Shown piece after piece: positions 32,390-40,038 of a stretch of DNA of 43,883 nt. The position numbers and the translations under genes are program-made. Under the pieces are notes generated by a model, which saw nothing but the letters and a program-made list of their open reading frames with translations, was not told where the DNA came from and searched no databases. The stretch covers positions 1-43,883 of the forward strand of contig VGLU01000002.1 in the NCBI GenBank assembly GCA_016882195.1. The letters are read 5' to 3'. The stretch comes from Thermoproteota archaeon (GTDB taxonomy: Archaea; Thermoproteota; Methanomethylicia; Methanomethylicales; Methanomethylicaceae). Every line of letters begins with the position of its first letter. The first letter of the stretch is position 1.

Positions 32390-33100
32390 GGAGTAGATGG
32401 GGTAGTCCGCCGAGTCGTCTACCTCCTTCTTCCACCGGTCGCCCACGGCTATAATGACGAATATGGCGGCGATCTCGGCACCGCTCCTCTTCGCTAGATT
32501 AACTAGGGCCTTGAGCTGCTCGCCGGATCGTACCACATCGTCTGTTATCAAGACACTGTCCCGCTTGTCTATTCCGCCTTTCGGAAGGTAGAGCGAAACC
32601 TGAATCCCGGCCCTCGAGACGGTATACGTCTCCTCAATGAAGTTTGCGACACCGATCTCTTTCTCTTTCTTGGCGTAGATGAAGGGCACCCCGAAGGCGT
32701 CTGCTATGTGAACCGTCAAGGGAATTCCGTCCACTGCGACCGTGAGAACCTTGCTCACCCTCCTGCCTGCCAGTTTCTGAACGACATTATTTGCTATGAA
32801 CCTCAAGAGCAGAGTGTCGCCAACTATCCTTGTGTTATCAAGGAAGCCTCCCTTGTCGAACCCCAGCCTGTCCTTTATGTGCTTAGTTACATCGTAACCC
32901 TTCTCGAGCTTACCGAGGATCGATGTGGCCCTATCTGAGCTTGGGAGGATGTGGCCCTTCACGTAACGATTCAGTACGGTGATTGGTATCCCGGTGAGCT
33001 TCATAAGTTCCTGATAGCTGTAGACCTCCTTGGCAAGGCGAAGGAACTCCACCGATCGGATCTGCATCTTAAGATACTCGTACCTCGTCGCATTGCCCAA
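32363..33100 (-). CDS. Phosphoribosyltransferase-like regulator with N-terminal helix-turn-helix (GfcR-like)
   Basis: The first 70 residues look like a helix-turn-helix DNA-binding domain (YSYQELMKLTGIPITVLNRY). Residues about 110-245 form a type I phosphoribosyltransferase fold with the PRPP loop SVLITDDVVRSGEQ. This arrangement is known from archaeal PRPP-type regulators such as haloarchaeal GfcR and from proteins annotated as orotate phosphoribosyltransferase-like. It probably senses a phosphoribosyl or nucleotide metabolite and regulates sugar or purine genes; the targets are unknown. The start is TTG 33100, because the segment RYEYLKMQIR is family-like; ATG 33067 is the alternative. A TATA-like AAATATTAAAAT lies at about 33147-33158. 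Confidence 0.8.
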   Translation of the reverse strand: MGNATRYEYLKMQIRSVEFLRLAKEVYSYQELMKLTGIPITVLNRYVKGHILPSSDRATSILGKLEKGYDVTKHIKDRLGFDKGGFLDNTRIVGDTLLLRFIANNVVQKLAGRRVSKVLTVAVDGIPLTVHIADAFGVPFIYAKKEKEIGVANFIEETYTVSRAGIQVSLYLPKGGIDKRDSVLITDDVVRSGEQLKALVNLAKRSGAEIAAIFVIIAVGDRWKKEVDDSADYPIYSLVTLPEKA

Positions 33101-33166
33101 GGGTCAATCAGCTCCGATACCATGTCATTTTTTGTATAGGAGCTATTTTAATATTTACATGTTTGA

Positions 33167-33616
33167 TTAAAAATTCCTCTTGCTTCCGACAGTGCCCACG
33201 CTGTCCTGATACCTCCCTGAGTAGGGCTTTTCTGAAGCCTTGCTGAGCCTTACAAACACGATCTGGACCAGTCTCTCGCCCTTTGAGATGCCCACAGAGG
33301 CGGATCCAAGGTTAGCAAGCATCAGGGTGAGTTGGCCCCTGAAGCTAGGATCGACGAGGGCGAAGCTCCCAAGCAGCCCCTCTCTGGTGAAGGAGGATCG
33401 GATAGAGAGCTGCCCACATATGGACGGGGCAAGCCCCACAAACTCCATAGTGTGAACCAATGCGTGTCCTCCGGGCATTATCTTCACATCAATGCCAGAC
33501 CGCAGGTCGTAGCCGGCGGACGAGAGGGACTCGCTTGCGAAGGGAGTTATTTTGAGCTCACCTTTTTGGATATATGCCAGAATGTCAGAGCCGGAAAGGA
33601 TTGTCATGGGGATCAC
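33167..33616 (-). CDS. dUTPase/dCTP deaminase family protein, deaminase glutamate replaced
   Basis: This trimeric nucleotidohydrolase-fold protein has the family segments SAGYDLRSGIDVKI, QLSIRSSFTREGLL and ALVDPSFRGQLTL, ending with YQDSVG. The aspartate D89 used in dUTP hydrolysis is kept. dCTP deaminases have a catalytic glutamate in T-L-E-L; here the place reads TLML (M99). dUTPase activity is therefore more likely than deamination, which is inference. GTG 33616 overlaps the stop of the PPC-domain gene as GTGA; an in-frame ATG lies three codons later. Length (149 residues) is short compared with bacterial Dcd. Confidence 0.82.
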   Translation of the reverse strand: MIPMTILSGSDILAYIQKGELKITPFASESLSSAGYDLRSGIDVKIMPGGHALVHTMEFVGLAPSICGQLSIRSSFTREGLLGSFALVDPSFRGQLTLMLANLGSASVGISKGERLVQIVFVRLSKASEKPYSGRYQDSVGTVGSKRNF

Positions 33617-34035
33617 TCGAAGTCAAGGATGTAGGGGACTGCAACACCACTATCTGCAAGGCTCTGTCCGTACTTGCGGATCATCTTTAGATCAACAGGA
33701 ATGATCGCTATCTCGCAAAATATGTCAACAACCCCCTCCGTCAGGTGCCCGACCCAGAATCCCGTGTCACTGCCTGCAGCCACGTGTAGGTGAACAAGAG
33801 GGGCGCCCTTGTAAAGAGAGATGTTTCCGTTTCCAACGGCCTCCATGTGGGTGGATATGGGCTTTTCCAAGCCCTTTCGCAGTATGAGGCGGCATCCCTT
33901 CAGGGCACCGACAAAGGAGGTGATGATCCCTGATTCTACCCCTTCAGAGGCAACCGCCTCTGTTATCGAGGAGATGACCTCTTCCTCCTCGTCGAGGCGG
34001 ATGACCAGCATATTTTTGGACCGTTTGACCTTCAA
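33613..34035 (-). CDS. PPC/DUF296-domain protein
   Basis: This 140-residue protein forms a PPC domain, a trimeric fold found in archaeal proteins and in plant AT-hook nuclear factors. Conserved features are ESGIITSFVGALKGCRL and the histidine pair and glycines of PLVHLHVAAGSDTGFWVGHL. Its function in prokaryotes is unclear. I prefer TTG 34035, which has GGGGGTT 5 bases upstream; a longer frame from TTG 34059 is possible. It precedes the dUTPase-like gene with a 4-base overlap, so the two form an operon. Confidence 0.8.
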   Translation of the reverse strand: MKVKRSKNMLVIRLDEEEEVISSITEAVASEGVESGIITSFVGALKGCRLILRKGLEKPISTHMEAVGNGNISLYKGAPLVHLHVAAGSDTGFWVGHLTEGVVDIFCEIAIIPVDLKMIRKYGQSLADSGVAVPYILDFE

Positions 34036-34149
34036 GGTACAACCCCCATATACCAACAAATTCGGGGGTTCTTAACATTTTGCATGTGGTCTTCAACGGT
34101 TGTATCGTAAAATGTGTTAGTTACAGATTCATTAAGGCTGTGACAAAGC

Positions 34150-34159
34150 TTTAAATATT
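34150..34159 (+). promoter_or_regulatory. TATA box of the aldehyde dehydrogenase operon
   Basis: TTTAAATATT, inside a larger imperfect inverted repeat (GCTTTAAATATTCAAAGC), lies about 75 bases before the ATG and predicts a leader of roughly 50 bases. The inverted repeat could also bind a dimeric regulator. Confidence 0.45.
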
Positions 34160-34229
34160 CAAAGCAAATCAAAGAATAAAGTCTAACATTACTGAATTGA
34201 TTGTTGGGCATCCGTTATGGTGGTATAAA

Positions 34230-35681
34230 ATGGTGGAAGTTTTAAAAAACTACATTAATGGTGAGTGGGTTGAGTCTAGGGGAACAGAGGTGCTCGACGT
34301 CGTAAACCCGGCCACGCTGGAACTTTTAGCCAAAGTTCCGAAGTCCACCAAGGAGGACGTAGAGGCAGCAATTAGGGCGGCAAAGGAGGCATTTTGGGAG
34401 TGGAGGTGCGCCCCACCGGCAACGAGGGCGAGGTACCTCTACGAATACCGAAACCTGCTGGACGAGCACTTTGAGGAGCTCTCTGAATGGGTAGTGAAGG
34501 AACACGGAAAGACTCTAGATGAGGGAAGAGGAGACATCAAGAGAGGAATCGAGACCGTCGAACTCTCCACGGGCATCCCCGCCATGATGATGGGCGACAT
34601 AGAGTGGGATATCGCCAAGGACATCGACGAGGCATACTATCGTGAGCCGCTGGGCGTCTGTGTAGGGCTCACTCCTTATAACTTCCCTGTCATGATCCCC
34701 CTTTGGTTCCTTCCCATGGCGATAGCGTGCGGAAATACGTTCATCTTGAAGCCATCAAGCCAAGTTCCTATCAGTGCTGTGAAGATTATTGAACTCGCCG
34801 ATGAGGCAGGCTTCCCTCCGGGTGTGGTGAATCTGGTAAATGGTAGCAGGGATGTCGCAGATGTCCTCCTAAAGAGCAGGGATGTGAAGGCGGTATCCTT
34901 CGTCGGCTCTACAAAGGTGGCGAGGCATGTGTACAAGACTGCTGCTGAGACCGGTATGAGAGCGCAATGCCAAGGTCAGGCAAAGAATTTCATCACCATC
35001 ATGCCAGACGCCGACCTGAAGAACACAATTGCTGCGTGCATTACGTCTGCCTGCGGGTGTGCGGGTCAGAGGTGCTTGGCAGGTGAGAACTTCGTGCCAG
35101 TAGGGGAGATGTACGAGCCCTTCAAAAAGGCACTCTTGGAGGCGGCCTCCAAGGTAAAATTAGGGTATGGCCTTGATCCTGAAACCCAAATGGGACCGCT
35201 TGCCTCGGAGGATCAATACAATAAGGTGCTAGAGTACATCCAGAAGGGCATAGACGAGGGGGCGACGCTACTTCTGGATGGCAGGAAGGTTAAGTGTGAA
35301 AAGTACCCGAAGGGCTACTTCATCGGGCCCACCATCTTCGAAGACGTGACGCCCGAGATGGTCATCTTCAAGGAGGAGATCTTCGGTCCCTTCATGGCTC
35401 TAATAAGGGCGAAGGATCTAGACGAGGCAATCAAGCTGACCAACAGTGTCATCTATGGCAACGCTGCCTCGATCTTCACGAGCAACGGCGGGACGGCAAG
35501 GGAGTTCACGTACAGGGTCGATGCTGGCAACATCGGTATCAACATCGGAGTTGCCGCACCCATTGCGTTCTTCCCGTTCGCTGGCTACAAGGAGTCCTTC
35601 TTCGGGGATCTGCACGGTCAGGGAATGGACGCGGTTGAGTTCTACACGCAGAAGAAGGTTGCCATAACCAGGTGGTTCTAA
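34230..35681 (+). CDS. mmsA: CoA-acylating methylmalonate-semialdehyde-type dehydrogenase
   Basis: This 483-residue NAD-dependent aldehyde dehydrogenase most resembles methylmalonate-semialdehyde dehydrogenase, which oxidises the aldehyde to propionyl- or acetyl-CoA. Features are the NAD-site segments TPYNFPVMIPLW and ILKPSSQVP, the fold segment SFVGSTKVARHVYK and the nucleophilic cysteine in CAGQRCLAGENFV (near 284). The general-base glutamate loop of ordinary aldehyde dehydrogenases is replaced by QCQGQAKNFITIMPDAD, as in the CoA-acylating group. ATG 34230 follows an AT-rich promoter; an upstream in-frame opening at 34197 is less likely. A ferritin-like gene follows with no gap. Confidence 0.9.
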   Translation: MVEVLKNYINGEWVESRGTEVLDVVNPATLELLAKVPKSTKEDVEAAIRAAKEAFWEWRCAPPATRARYLYEYRNLLDEHFEELSEWVVKEHGKTLDEGRGDIKRGIETVELSTGIPAMMMGDIEWDIAKDIDEAYYREPLGVCVGLTPYNFPVMIPLWFLPMAIACGNTFILKPSSQVPISAVKIIELADEAGFPPGVVNLVNGSRDVADVLLKSRDVKAVSFVGSTKVARHVYKTAAETGMRAQCQGQAKNFITIMPDADLKNTIAACITSACGCAGQRCLAGENFVPVGEMYEPFKKALLEAASKVKLGYGLDPETQMGPLASEDQYNKVLEYIQKGIDEGATLLLDGRKVKCEKYPKGYFIGPTIFEDVTPEMVIFKEEIFGPFMALIRAKDLDEAIKLTNSVIYGNAASIFTSNGGTAREFTYRVDAGNIGINIGVAAPIAFFPFAGYKESFFGDLHGQGMDAVEFYTQKKVAITRWF

Positions 35682-36104
35682 GTGCAGCTGGGGACGTTCG
35701 GAGCAATCCTCAAGTACGCCATAGAGATCGAGGATGCCGCGTCCCTCTACTACGATGAGCTGGTGAAGAAGGCTTCCGAAGGATCCAAAACAAGCATCTC
35801 TGAATTGTCCAACGCCTCCAAGAAGAATAAGCAGGCTCTGGAGAGGACAAGGAGGATGGAGATGCAAGAGATGATCCTCGAGGCGATAAGTGGGATCGAC
35901 ACTGTAAATTATGATGCGAAGTTCGATGTTCCTGCTGATTTCAAGGCTGGATTGATGAATGCTGTCGAGATCGAGAAGAAGGCGACGGCTTTCTATTCTG
36001 ACTCTTCGAAGAAGCTGGGGTTCCTTCCAAACGTGGAAAGAATCCTCGAGAAAATCGGTAAGGAAAGAGAGGCTAGGATAGAGAAAATCAGGGTCTTTCT
36101 CTAA
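35682..36104 (+). CDS. Ferritin-like helical protein of unknown function
   Basis: The 140-residue protein is helical and has two similar halves, AIEIEDAASLYYDEL (residues 13-27) and AVEIEKKATAFYSDS, matching the E-x-x-A-x-x-x-Y pattern of rubrerythrin-type helices. The usual second-helix E-x-x-H ligands are missing, so a diiron centre is doubtful. GTG 35682 begins directly after the dehydrogenase stop, so the two are translationally linked and the protein may assist the dehydrogenase. I do not recognise a named family. Confidence 0.7.
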   Translation: MQLGTFGAILKYAIEIEDAASLYYDELVKKASEGSKTSISELSNASKKNKQALERTRRMEMQEMILEAISGIDTVNYDAKFDVPADFKAGLMNAVEIEKKATAFYSDSSKKLGFLPNVERILEKIGKEREARIEKIRVFL

Positions 36105-36125
36105 TTTTTTATGAGTTTGAAGGGA

Positions 36126-36200
36126 TGGGGCTGCCCGGATTCGAACCGGGGTCACGAGGGCCCAAGCCTCGCAGTCTAGACCAAGCTAGCCTACAGCCCC
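36126..36200 (-). tRNA. tRNA-Pro (anticodon TGG)
   Basis: On the minus strand the acceptor stem is GGGGCTG/CAGCCCC with discriminator A at 36126. The anticodon stem CGAGG/CCTCG closes the loop CTTGGGC, giving TGG. The T arm CCCGG TTCGAAT CCGGG is regular. CCA is not encoded. A TATA-like ATAATAATT lies at 36224-36232, about 28 bases upstream. Confidence 0.95.
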
Positions 36201-36233
36201 GATGTAAAAAAGCAAGTGCCGCCAATTATTATA

Positions 36234-36252
36234 GCTATCGCTGAGCGATAGC
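36234..36252. repeat. Perfect short inverted repeat between two tRNA genes
   Basis: GCTATCGC-TGA-GCGATAGC forms a perfect 8-bp stem with a 3-base loop, immediately upstream of the tRNA-Pro TATA box and downstream of tRNA-Ser on the minus strand. It may terminate or stabilise the tRNA-Ser precursor or act as a protein-binding site. Confidence 0.7.
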
Positions 36253-36284
36253 GAGGCTAAGCACGGCTAGAATTAAAGGATTGT

Positions 36285-36373
36285 TGGCGCCGGGAGTGGG
36301 ATTTGAACCCACGAGTCCCTTGCGAGACACGGGCTTAGCAAGCCAGCCCCCTACCAGGCTAGGGTATCCCGGC
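36285..36373 (-). tRNA. tRNA-Ser (anticodon GCT)
   Basis: This class II tRNA on the minus strand has acceptor stem GCCGGGA/TCCCGGC and discriminator G at 36288, with CCA encoded at 36287-36285. The loop TTGCTAA gives anticodon GCT. The variable arm GTCTC-GCAA-GGGAC is well formed. The anticodon stem CTGGC/GCCCG contains one T-C mismatch (28-42). A TATA-like TTAAATATTTTA at 36401-36412 lies about 32 bases upstream. Confidence 0.93.
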
Positions 36374-36422
36374 GTCCACATCAAGAGGGGGGAAGGAAGG
36401 TTAAATATTTTAGCTCCGAAGC

Positions 36423-36744
36423 GGTGCGACAGCCCCAATGAAGTGGGCGGTCCACACCACAGACCTTTGGGAGAGCCGGCATCCATCCCGTTATCCTGCG
36501 AACGGCGCTGTCCGAGCTTAGGGCCGCTCCCTTCCGGGCCTAACCCGGTTCACCCGGTCTGCAGAAAGCCCGTCCCTCCAGACGAGCTCACCCCGCTCCA
36601 ACACCCCCACAGGGCGAGACTTCTACGCCGACAGACCCTAGGTTCTATGGCTGGTTCCACCGCCTCCAAAGGTTACTGGCTCCACCATGACGACCGTTTG
36701 TAGAGAAGAGGAGGCCGAGCCCTCCAGCCCTCCCTGTCGCACCA
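36423..36744 (-). ncRNA. Signal recognition particle RNA (7S, archaeal type)
   Basis: This 322-base RNA is read on the minus strand. Its two ends pair (GGTGCGACAG with CTGTCGCACC). The highly conserved helix 8 segment is unmistakable near 36509-36548: GTGAACCGGGTTAGGCC followed by CGGAAGGGAGCGGCC. Length and closed ends match archaeal 7S RNA with both Alu and S domains. It would bind SRP54 and SRP19 and target proteins to the membrane. A TATA box lies 26 bases upstream, inside the end of the tRNA thiolase gene. Confidence 0.95.
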
Positions 36745-36750
36745 TTTCGA

Positions 36751-37713
36751 TCATTCAGCGAGGTGATTTATAAAACTACCATCTATGCCTAGCATGGAGA
36801 GGACCTCACACATCCTGCAGACTTCTCTGCCAGAGGGGGCCCCACAACGGCTACAGCGACCGACCTCTGACTCCTCGATTTTCTCCTTTAGGAGATCCGA
36901 GATCCTATCCGCCCCCTTCACTATAGCGAACTTTGTGCCAGGGTGCCTCGCCTCGATATTGTTCAAGAGATCCCTTACCTCGTCTCTGAGGGATGCCCTA
37001 ACGTACGGGCATTCGCGTTCATACAGTGGATAGCCCTTCAGGTAGGCGTAGGTTGCGATCTCACGCTCCGGCACATATCGAAGTGGTTTTACCCTGGGGA
37101 TAAAGCCCTCTCTCAGCCTTATCGGCTTGGTACCTAGCCGGGCAAGCCTCGATATGTCCCCCCTCAGGATGTTTATGAGAATTGTTTGAGCCTCGTCGTC
37201 GAGATTGTGCCCCGTGGCAACTTTTGTGGCGCCCATCTTCATCGCGGCATCGTTGAGCAGGCGCCTCCGAAGGATACCACAGAACGTGCAACCAAGAAGA
37301 CCCACTCCCTTCTCCTCCGCAAATTTACATATCTGCTCAAGGGAATGACCATAGGCCTCCTTGAACGTGATCACGTGGTGCTTTATCCCTAACTTCTCTG
37401 CCACCCTCTTTGCTAGCCCCAACCCCTCCTCCCTGTACCCTCTTAAGCCCTCATCTACGGTTATGGCGAAGAGCGCTGTGTCGTAGGAGCGCTCTATCTT
37501 TGAGAGGATATGGATCAGAACAACACTATCCTTGCCACCAGATAAGGCAATCATGACCTGGTCATCGGGAATGATGAGTTTATCCCTTTTGATGGTTTTT
37601 AGGACGATCTTCTCCACGCTCTTGACGAAACATCTCTTGCAGAGGATCTCCCCAGAGTGCCTGCGAAGGTAGAATCCCTCTTTGCCGCATCTGCAGAGAG
37701 TAGAGGACAGCAA
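36751..37713 (-). CDS. tRNA 2-thiolation enzyme (Ncs6/TtuA family)
   Basis: This ATP-pyrophosphatase adenylates a tRNA uridine and replaces its oxygen with sulfur, at U34 (Ncs6 type) or U54 (TtuA type). It has an N-terminal zinc finger (CRCGKEGF ... EILCKRCF), the ATP loop IALSGGKDSVVLI (54-66), the catalytic pair region LLGCTFCGILRRRLL, the segment TGHNLDDEAQT and a C-terminal zinc finger (RCSRCGA ... VCRMCEV). The start is TTG 37713 with AAGGAG upstream. The site of modification cannot be told from sequence. A MoaD-like carrier at 21.7 kb could supply sulfur. The site-2 protease gene lies 10 bases upstream. Confidence 0.9.
   Translation of the reverse strand: MLSSTLCRCGKEGFYLRRHSGEILCKRCFVKSVEKIVLKTIKRDKLIIPDDQVMIALSGGKDSVVLIHILSKIERSYDTALFAITVDEGLRGYREEGLGLAKRVAEKLGIKHHVITFKEAYGHSLEQICKFAEEKGVGLLGCTFCGILRRRLLNDAAMKMGATKVATGHNLDDEAQTILINILRGDISRLARLGTKPIRLREGFIPRVKPLRYVPEREIATYAYLKGYPLYERECPYVRASLRDEVRDLLNNIEARHPGTKFAIVKGADRISDLLKEKIEESEVGRCSRCGAPSGREVCRMCEVLSMLGIDGSFINHLAE
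36765..36776 (-). promoter_or_regulatory. TATA box of the SRP RNA gene
   Basis: On the minus strand the element reads GTTTTATAAATC and is centred 26 bases before the predicted 5' end of SRP RNA. It lies within the last codons of the tRNA thiolase gene, so the promoter and the protein end share sequence. Confidence 0.7.
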
Positions 37714-37723
37714 GGCACACTCC

Positions 37724-38896
37724 TTACCCGAACTTGAATGACGGAAATATCATGAAACTTAGTGATATATTTAATACCAGTATTGCAAGACAACCCCAAC
37801 CGAGGAGTTTGTTGATCTGCACCGACTTCTTCTCGTCCCTCAAGACGAAGCGGACCATTATGCCCGCAAGCTTATTGCCGTCCAAGGACGCGACCGGCAT
37901 CATGTTTATGAGCCCAACATTCAACGAGAGCAAGAATATCCATGAAAGGGAACCTGTGAGGTAGAATGGAAAAGAGGTAGAGATGTAAGGATACTTTGGG
38001 GGGTAGTAGCTGAGCGCATTGATTATGCCCATGTAGGACGAATTGGTTGTAGCAGAATACCCCATCTTGAAATCAAACGTCTTAACCTCTCCGTCCCTCA
38101 TTACCACAATGGGGACGGTGCTGTTTGGTGTTGTGGCATTGAGAATTTTCGCAAGCGACTCCGTGTCTGTTGTGGCGGATCCGTTAATACTCAGGATAAC
38201 ATCCCAATTTTTGAGGACGCCCTCGGCCGGCGAGCCCGCAGCGTTCTCTGGCACCTGTACGCCAAGCGGAGTAGTCTGGTAGAAGGGGGACAGTATGTAG
38301 GGAGCATTCGAGACTAGACTCAAGGCTAGTAGTGCGATTAGGATGTTGGCGGTGGATCCAGCGGCGTATACTCTTGCCTGGGATGACTTCTTTGCCTTAT
38401 TGAGATCCTCTTCATCGGGCTCCACGAAGGCACCCGGAATGATTGCCAGTAAGATAAGACCTGTGCTCTTCACCTTTATTCCCTCAGCCCTAGCTGCTAC
38501 GCCGTGAGACAGCTCGTGTGAAATCAAGATGATTGCTATCGACAGCCCGAAGAAGAAGAGGGTGTTAGGGCTAAGTGAGAGGGTGATTCCGGGGATGAGC
38601 AACGAGACAGGCGATGCATCTTCTACCTTAAAAGAGAGGTAGTACAAATTTCGCGCCAGGAGGTAGGTGATGTAAATGGAACCGCCTATGGAGACCGCGA
38701 TTCCCATGTTCCATAGGACATTCCAAACAGGTTTTAGAGCACTGCCCAGCCTGTCGATGGCATCATTAAACTTTGTTGTCTTCCACATCACCAAGAGAGG
38801 GCGAACCTCGACGCTCTTTGGAAGAAAACGTTTAGCCATGAGTAACAACGACCAGAAGACGACGACCACGTACAGGAGTATGATCCACTGATCCAA
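37724..38896 (-). CDS. Site-2 protease-type intramembrane metalloprotease (M50) with PDZ domain
   Basis: This membrane zinc protease has HExxH in ISHELSHGVAARAEG (helix) and the third ligand region NMMPVASLDGNK near the C terminus. Between them is a PDZ domain (GVQVPENAAGSPAEGVLKNW ... GEVKTFDF). Such proteases cut membrane-bound regulators or clear signal peptides. I place the start at TTG 38896 (390 residues), about 25 bases after a TATA-like AAAATATAAT and after GGGGCGAG. A longer frame would run through the divergent cutA gene. Its substrate is unknown. Confidence 0.88.
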   Translation of the reverse strand: MDQWIILLYVVVVFWSLLLMAKRFLPKSVEVRPLLVMWKTTKFNDAIDRLGSALKPVWNVLWNMGIAVSIGGSIYITYLLARNLYYLSFKVEDASPVSLLIPGITLSLSPNTLFFFGLSIAIILISHELSHGVAARAEGIKVKSTGLILLAIIPGAFVEPDEEDLNKAKKSSQARVYAAGSTANILIALLALSLVSNAPYILSPFYQTTPLGVQVPENAAGSPAEGVLKNWDVILSINGSATTDTESLAKILNATTPNSTVPIVVMRDGEVKTFDFKMGYSATTNSSYMGIINALSYYPPKYPYISTSFPFYLTGSLSWIFLLSLNVGLINMMPVASLDGNKLAGIMVRFVLRDEKKSVQINKLLGWGCLAILVLNISLSFMIFPSFKFG

Positions 38897-38954
38897 TGTC
38901 TCGCCCCAAACAATATTATATTTTATTGATTGAACATTAACTGGTGGTAGTTCG

Positions 38955-39290
38955 ATGCACATCGTGATTTTTATAACTGTCGGAGGAAAGGAGGAGGGGG
39001 AGAGGATAGCCAGAGCGCTTGTGGAGGAGAGGTTTGCGGCCTGCGTGAACGTTGTGGAGGGTGTGAGCTCCGTGTTCAGATGGGAGGGGAAGGTCGAGGA
39101 GGGCAAGGAGTGCTTGTTGATCGTGAAGAGCATTGACAGTCTATTAGATAATTTGATCAGGAGGGTCAAGGAACTCCATAGTTACGCCACCCCGGAGATA
39201 ATCTCGTTTAAGATCACTGGGGGTTCCAAGGAATATCTGGACTGGGTAGCATCGAGTGTGAGGACAGGTTCCAAAAAAGAGGGAAAATAG
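38955..39290 (+). CDS. cutA: CutA-family protein
   Basis: This 111-residue trimeric ferredoxin-like fold protein was named from E. coli copper tolerance. Its role in archaea is not established. Family segments are HIVIFITVGGKEEGERIARALVE-type N terminus, AACVNVVEGVSSVFRWEGKVEE and YATPEIISFKI. ATG 38955 has GGTGGT 6 bases upstream. It shares a short divergent promoter region with the site-2 protease gene and is followed directly by a nucleotidyltransferase gene. Confidence 0.92.
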   Translation: MHIVIFITVGGKEEGERIARALVEERFAACVNVVEGVSSVFRWEGKVEEGKECLLIVKSIDSLLDNLIRRVKELHSYATPEIISFKITGGSKEYLDWVASSVRTGSKKEGK

Positions 39291-39291
39291 G

Positions 39292-40017
39292 ATGGCAAAG
39301 AAGGTCTCGCGAGCCTATGAGCTGAGGGAGGTTGCCTATGCCAAGGAGCGGTGGGCGCTACTCAATGAACTCAGGGGCATAGCACTTCAGTTGATAGAGG
39401 TGCTCAGAACAAAGGGAGTTGAGGCGATAGCTCATGGAAGTCTCGCCCGTGGCGACGTTAGCCCTAAGAGTGATGTGGATATTTTCGTCCCAGAAGTGCT
39501 TCCATCTTACATAATTGAGGAGGGAGTGCTTGGCGAGGGCATCCAGATATCGAAGAGGGAGTTGACCCAAGCTACGCCAGCACATACGGTAAAGGCGATA
39601 GCCCATATAAACGACAGGATTAAGTTGACCTTCCCCCTGCTACCGCTGAGGAGGAGGGAGAGGGAGTTTTACAGGTTTGGGGGAGAGGCAGGGATCGCTG
39701 AATTGAGGGGGGGAAGACGCGTACCGGGTGTCGATAAGCGACTGATGATGATAGTGCCGATGGCGTACGGACACTATGAATTCTCGGTCGTTCAGAATAG
39801 CGTGGAGGCTGCCAGGCTAATCGGAGTGAGCTCGGAGATCGTAAAGGAGCGCATCAGGGTACTGACGAGGAGAGACGAGATAGGTAGGACGGGGATTTAT
39901 TACAAGGAGGAGCTCGGGGAGGGAGATAGCTTCGAGGGCAAGTTTAGAGATAGGATATCCAAGGATCCGAGCCTCAGAAGGCTAATTCAACAACGAGGTA
40001 TGGAGTTTAAATATTGA
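39292..40017 (+). CDS. Predicted nucleotidyltransferase (COG1665-like)
   Basis: This 241-residue archaeal protein has a polymerase-beta-type nucleotidyltransferase core: IAHGSLARGDVSPKSDVDIFV (residues 46-66) gives the G-S motif and the two aspartates, with a later strand probably supplying the third acid. The C-terminal half (MVPMAYGHYEF, IGVSSEIVKERI, RRDEIGRTGIYY) is conserved in archaeal homologues as I recall, but the target is unknown. ATG 39292 begins one base after the cutA stop, so the genes are cotranscribed. Confidence 0.8.
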   Translation: MAKKVSRAYELREVAYAKERWALLNELRGIALQLIEVLRTKGVEAIAHGSLARGDVSPKSDVDIFVPEVLPSYIIEEGVLGEGIQISKRELTQATPAHTVKAIAHINDRIKLTFPLLPLRRREREFYRFGGEAGIAELRGGRRVPGVDKRLMMIVPMAYGHYEFSVVQNSVEAARLIGVSSEIVKERIRVLTRRDEIGRTGIYYKEELGEGDSFEGKFRDRISKDPSLRRLIQQRGMEFKY

Positions 40018-40038
40018 CCGTGTATTTGGGGAAGAGGA

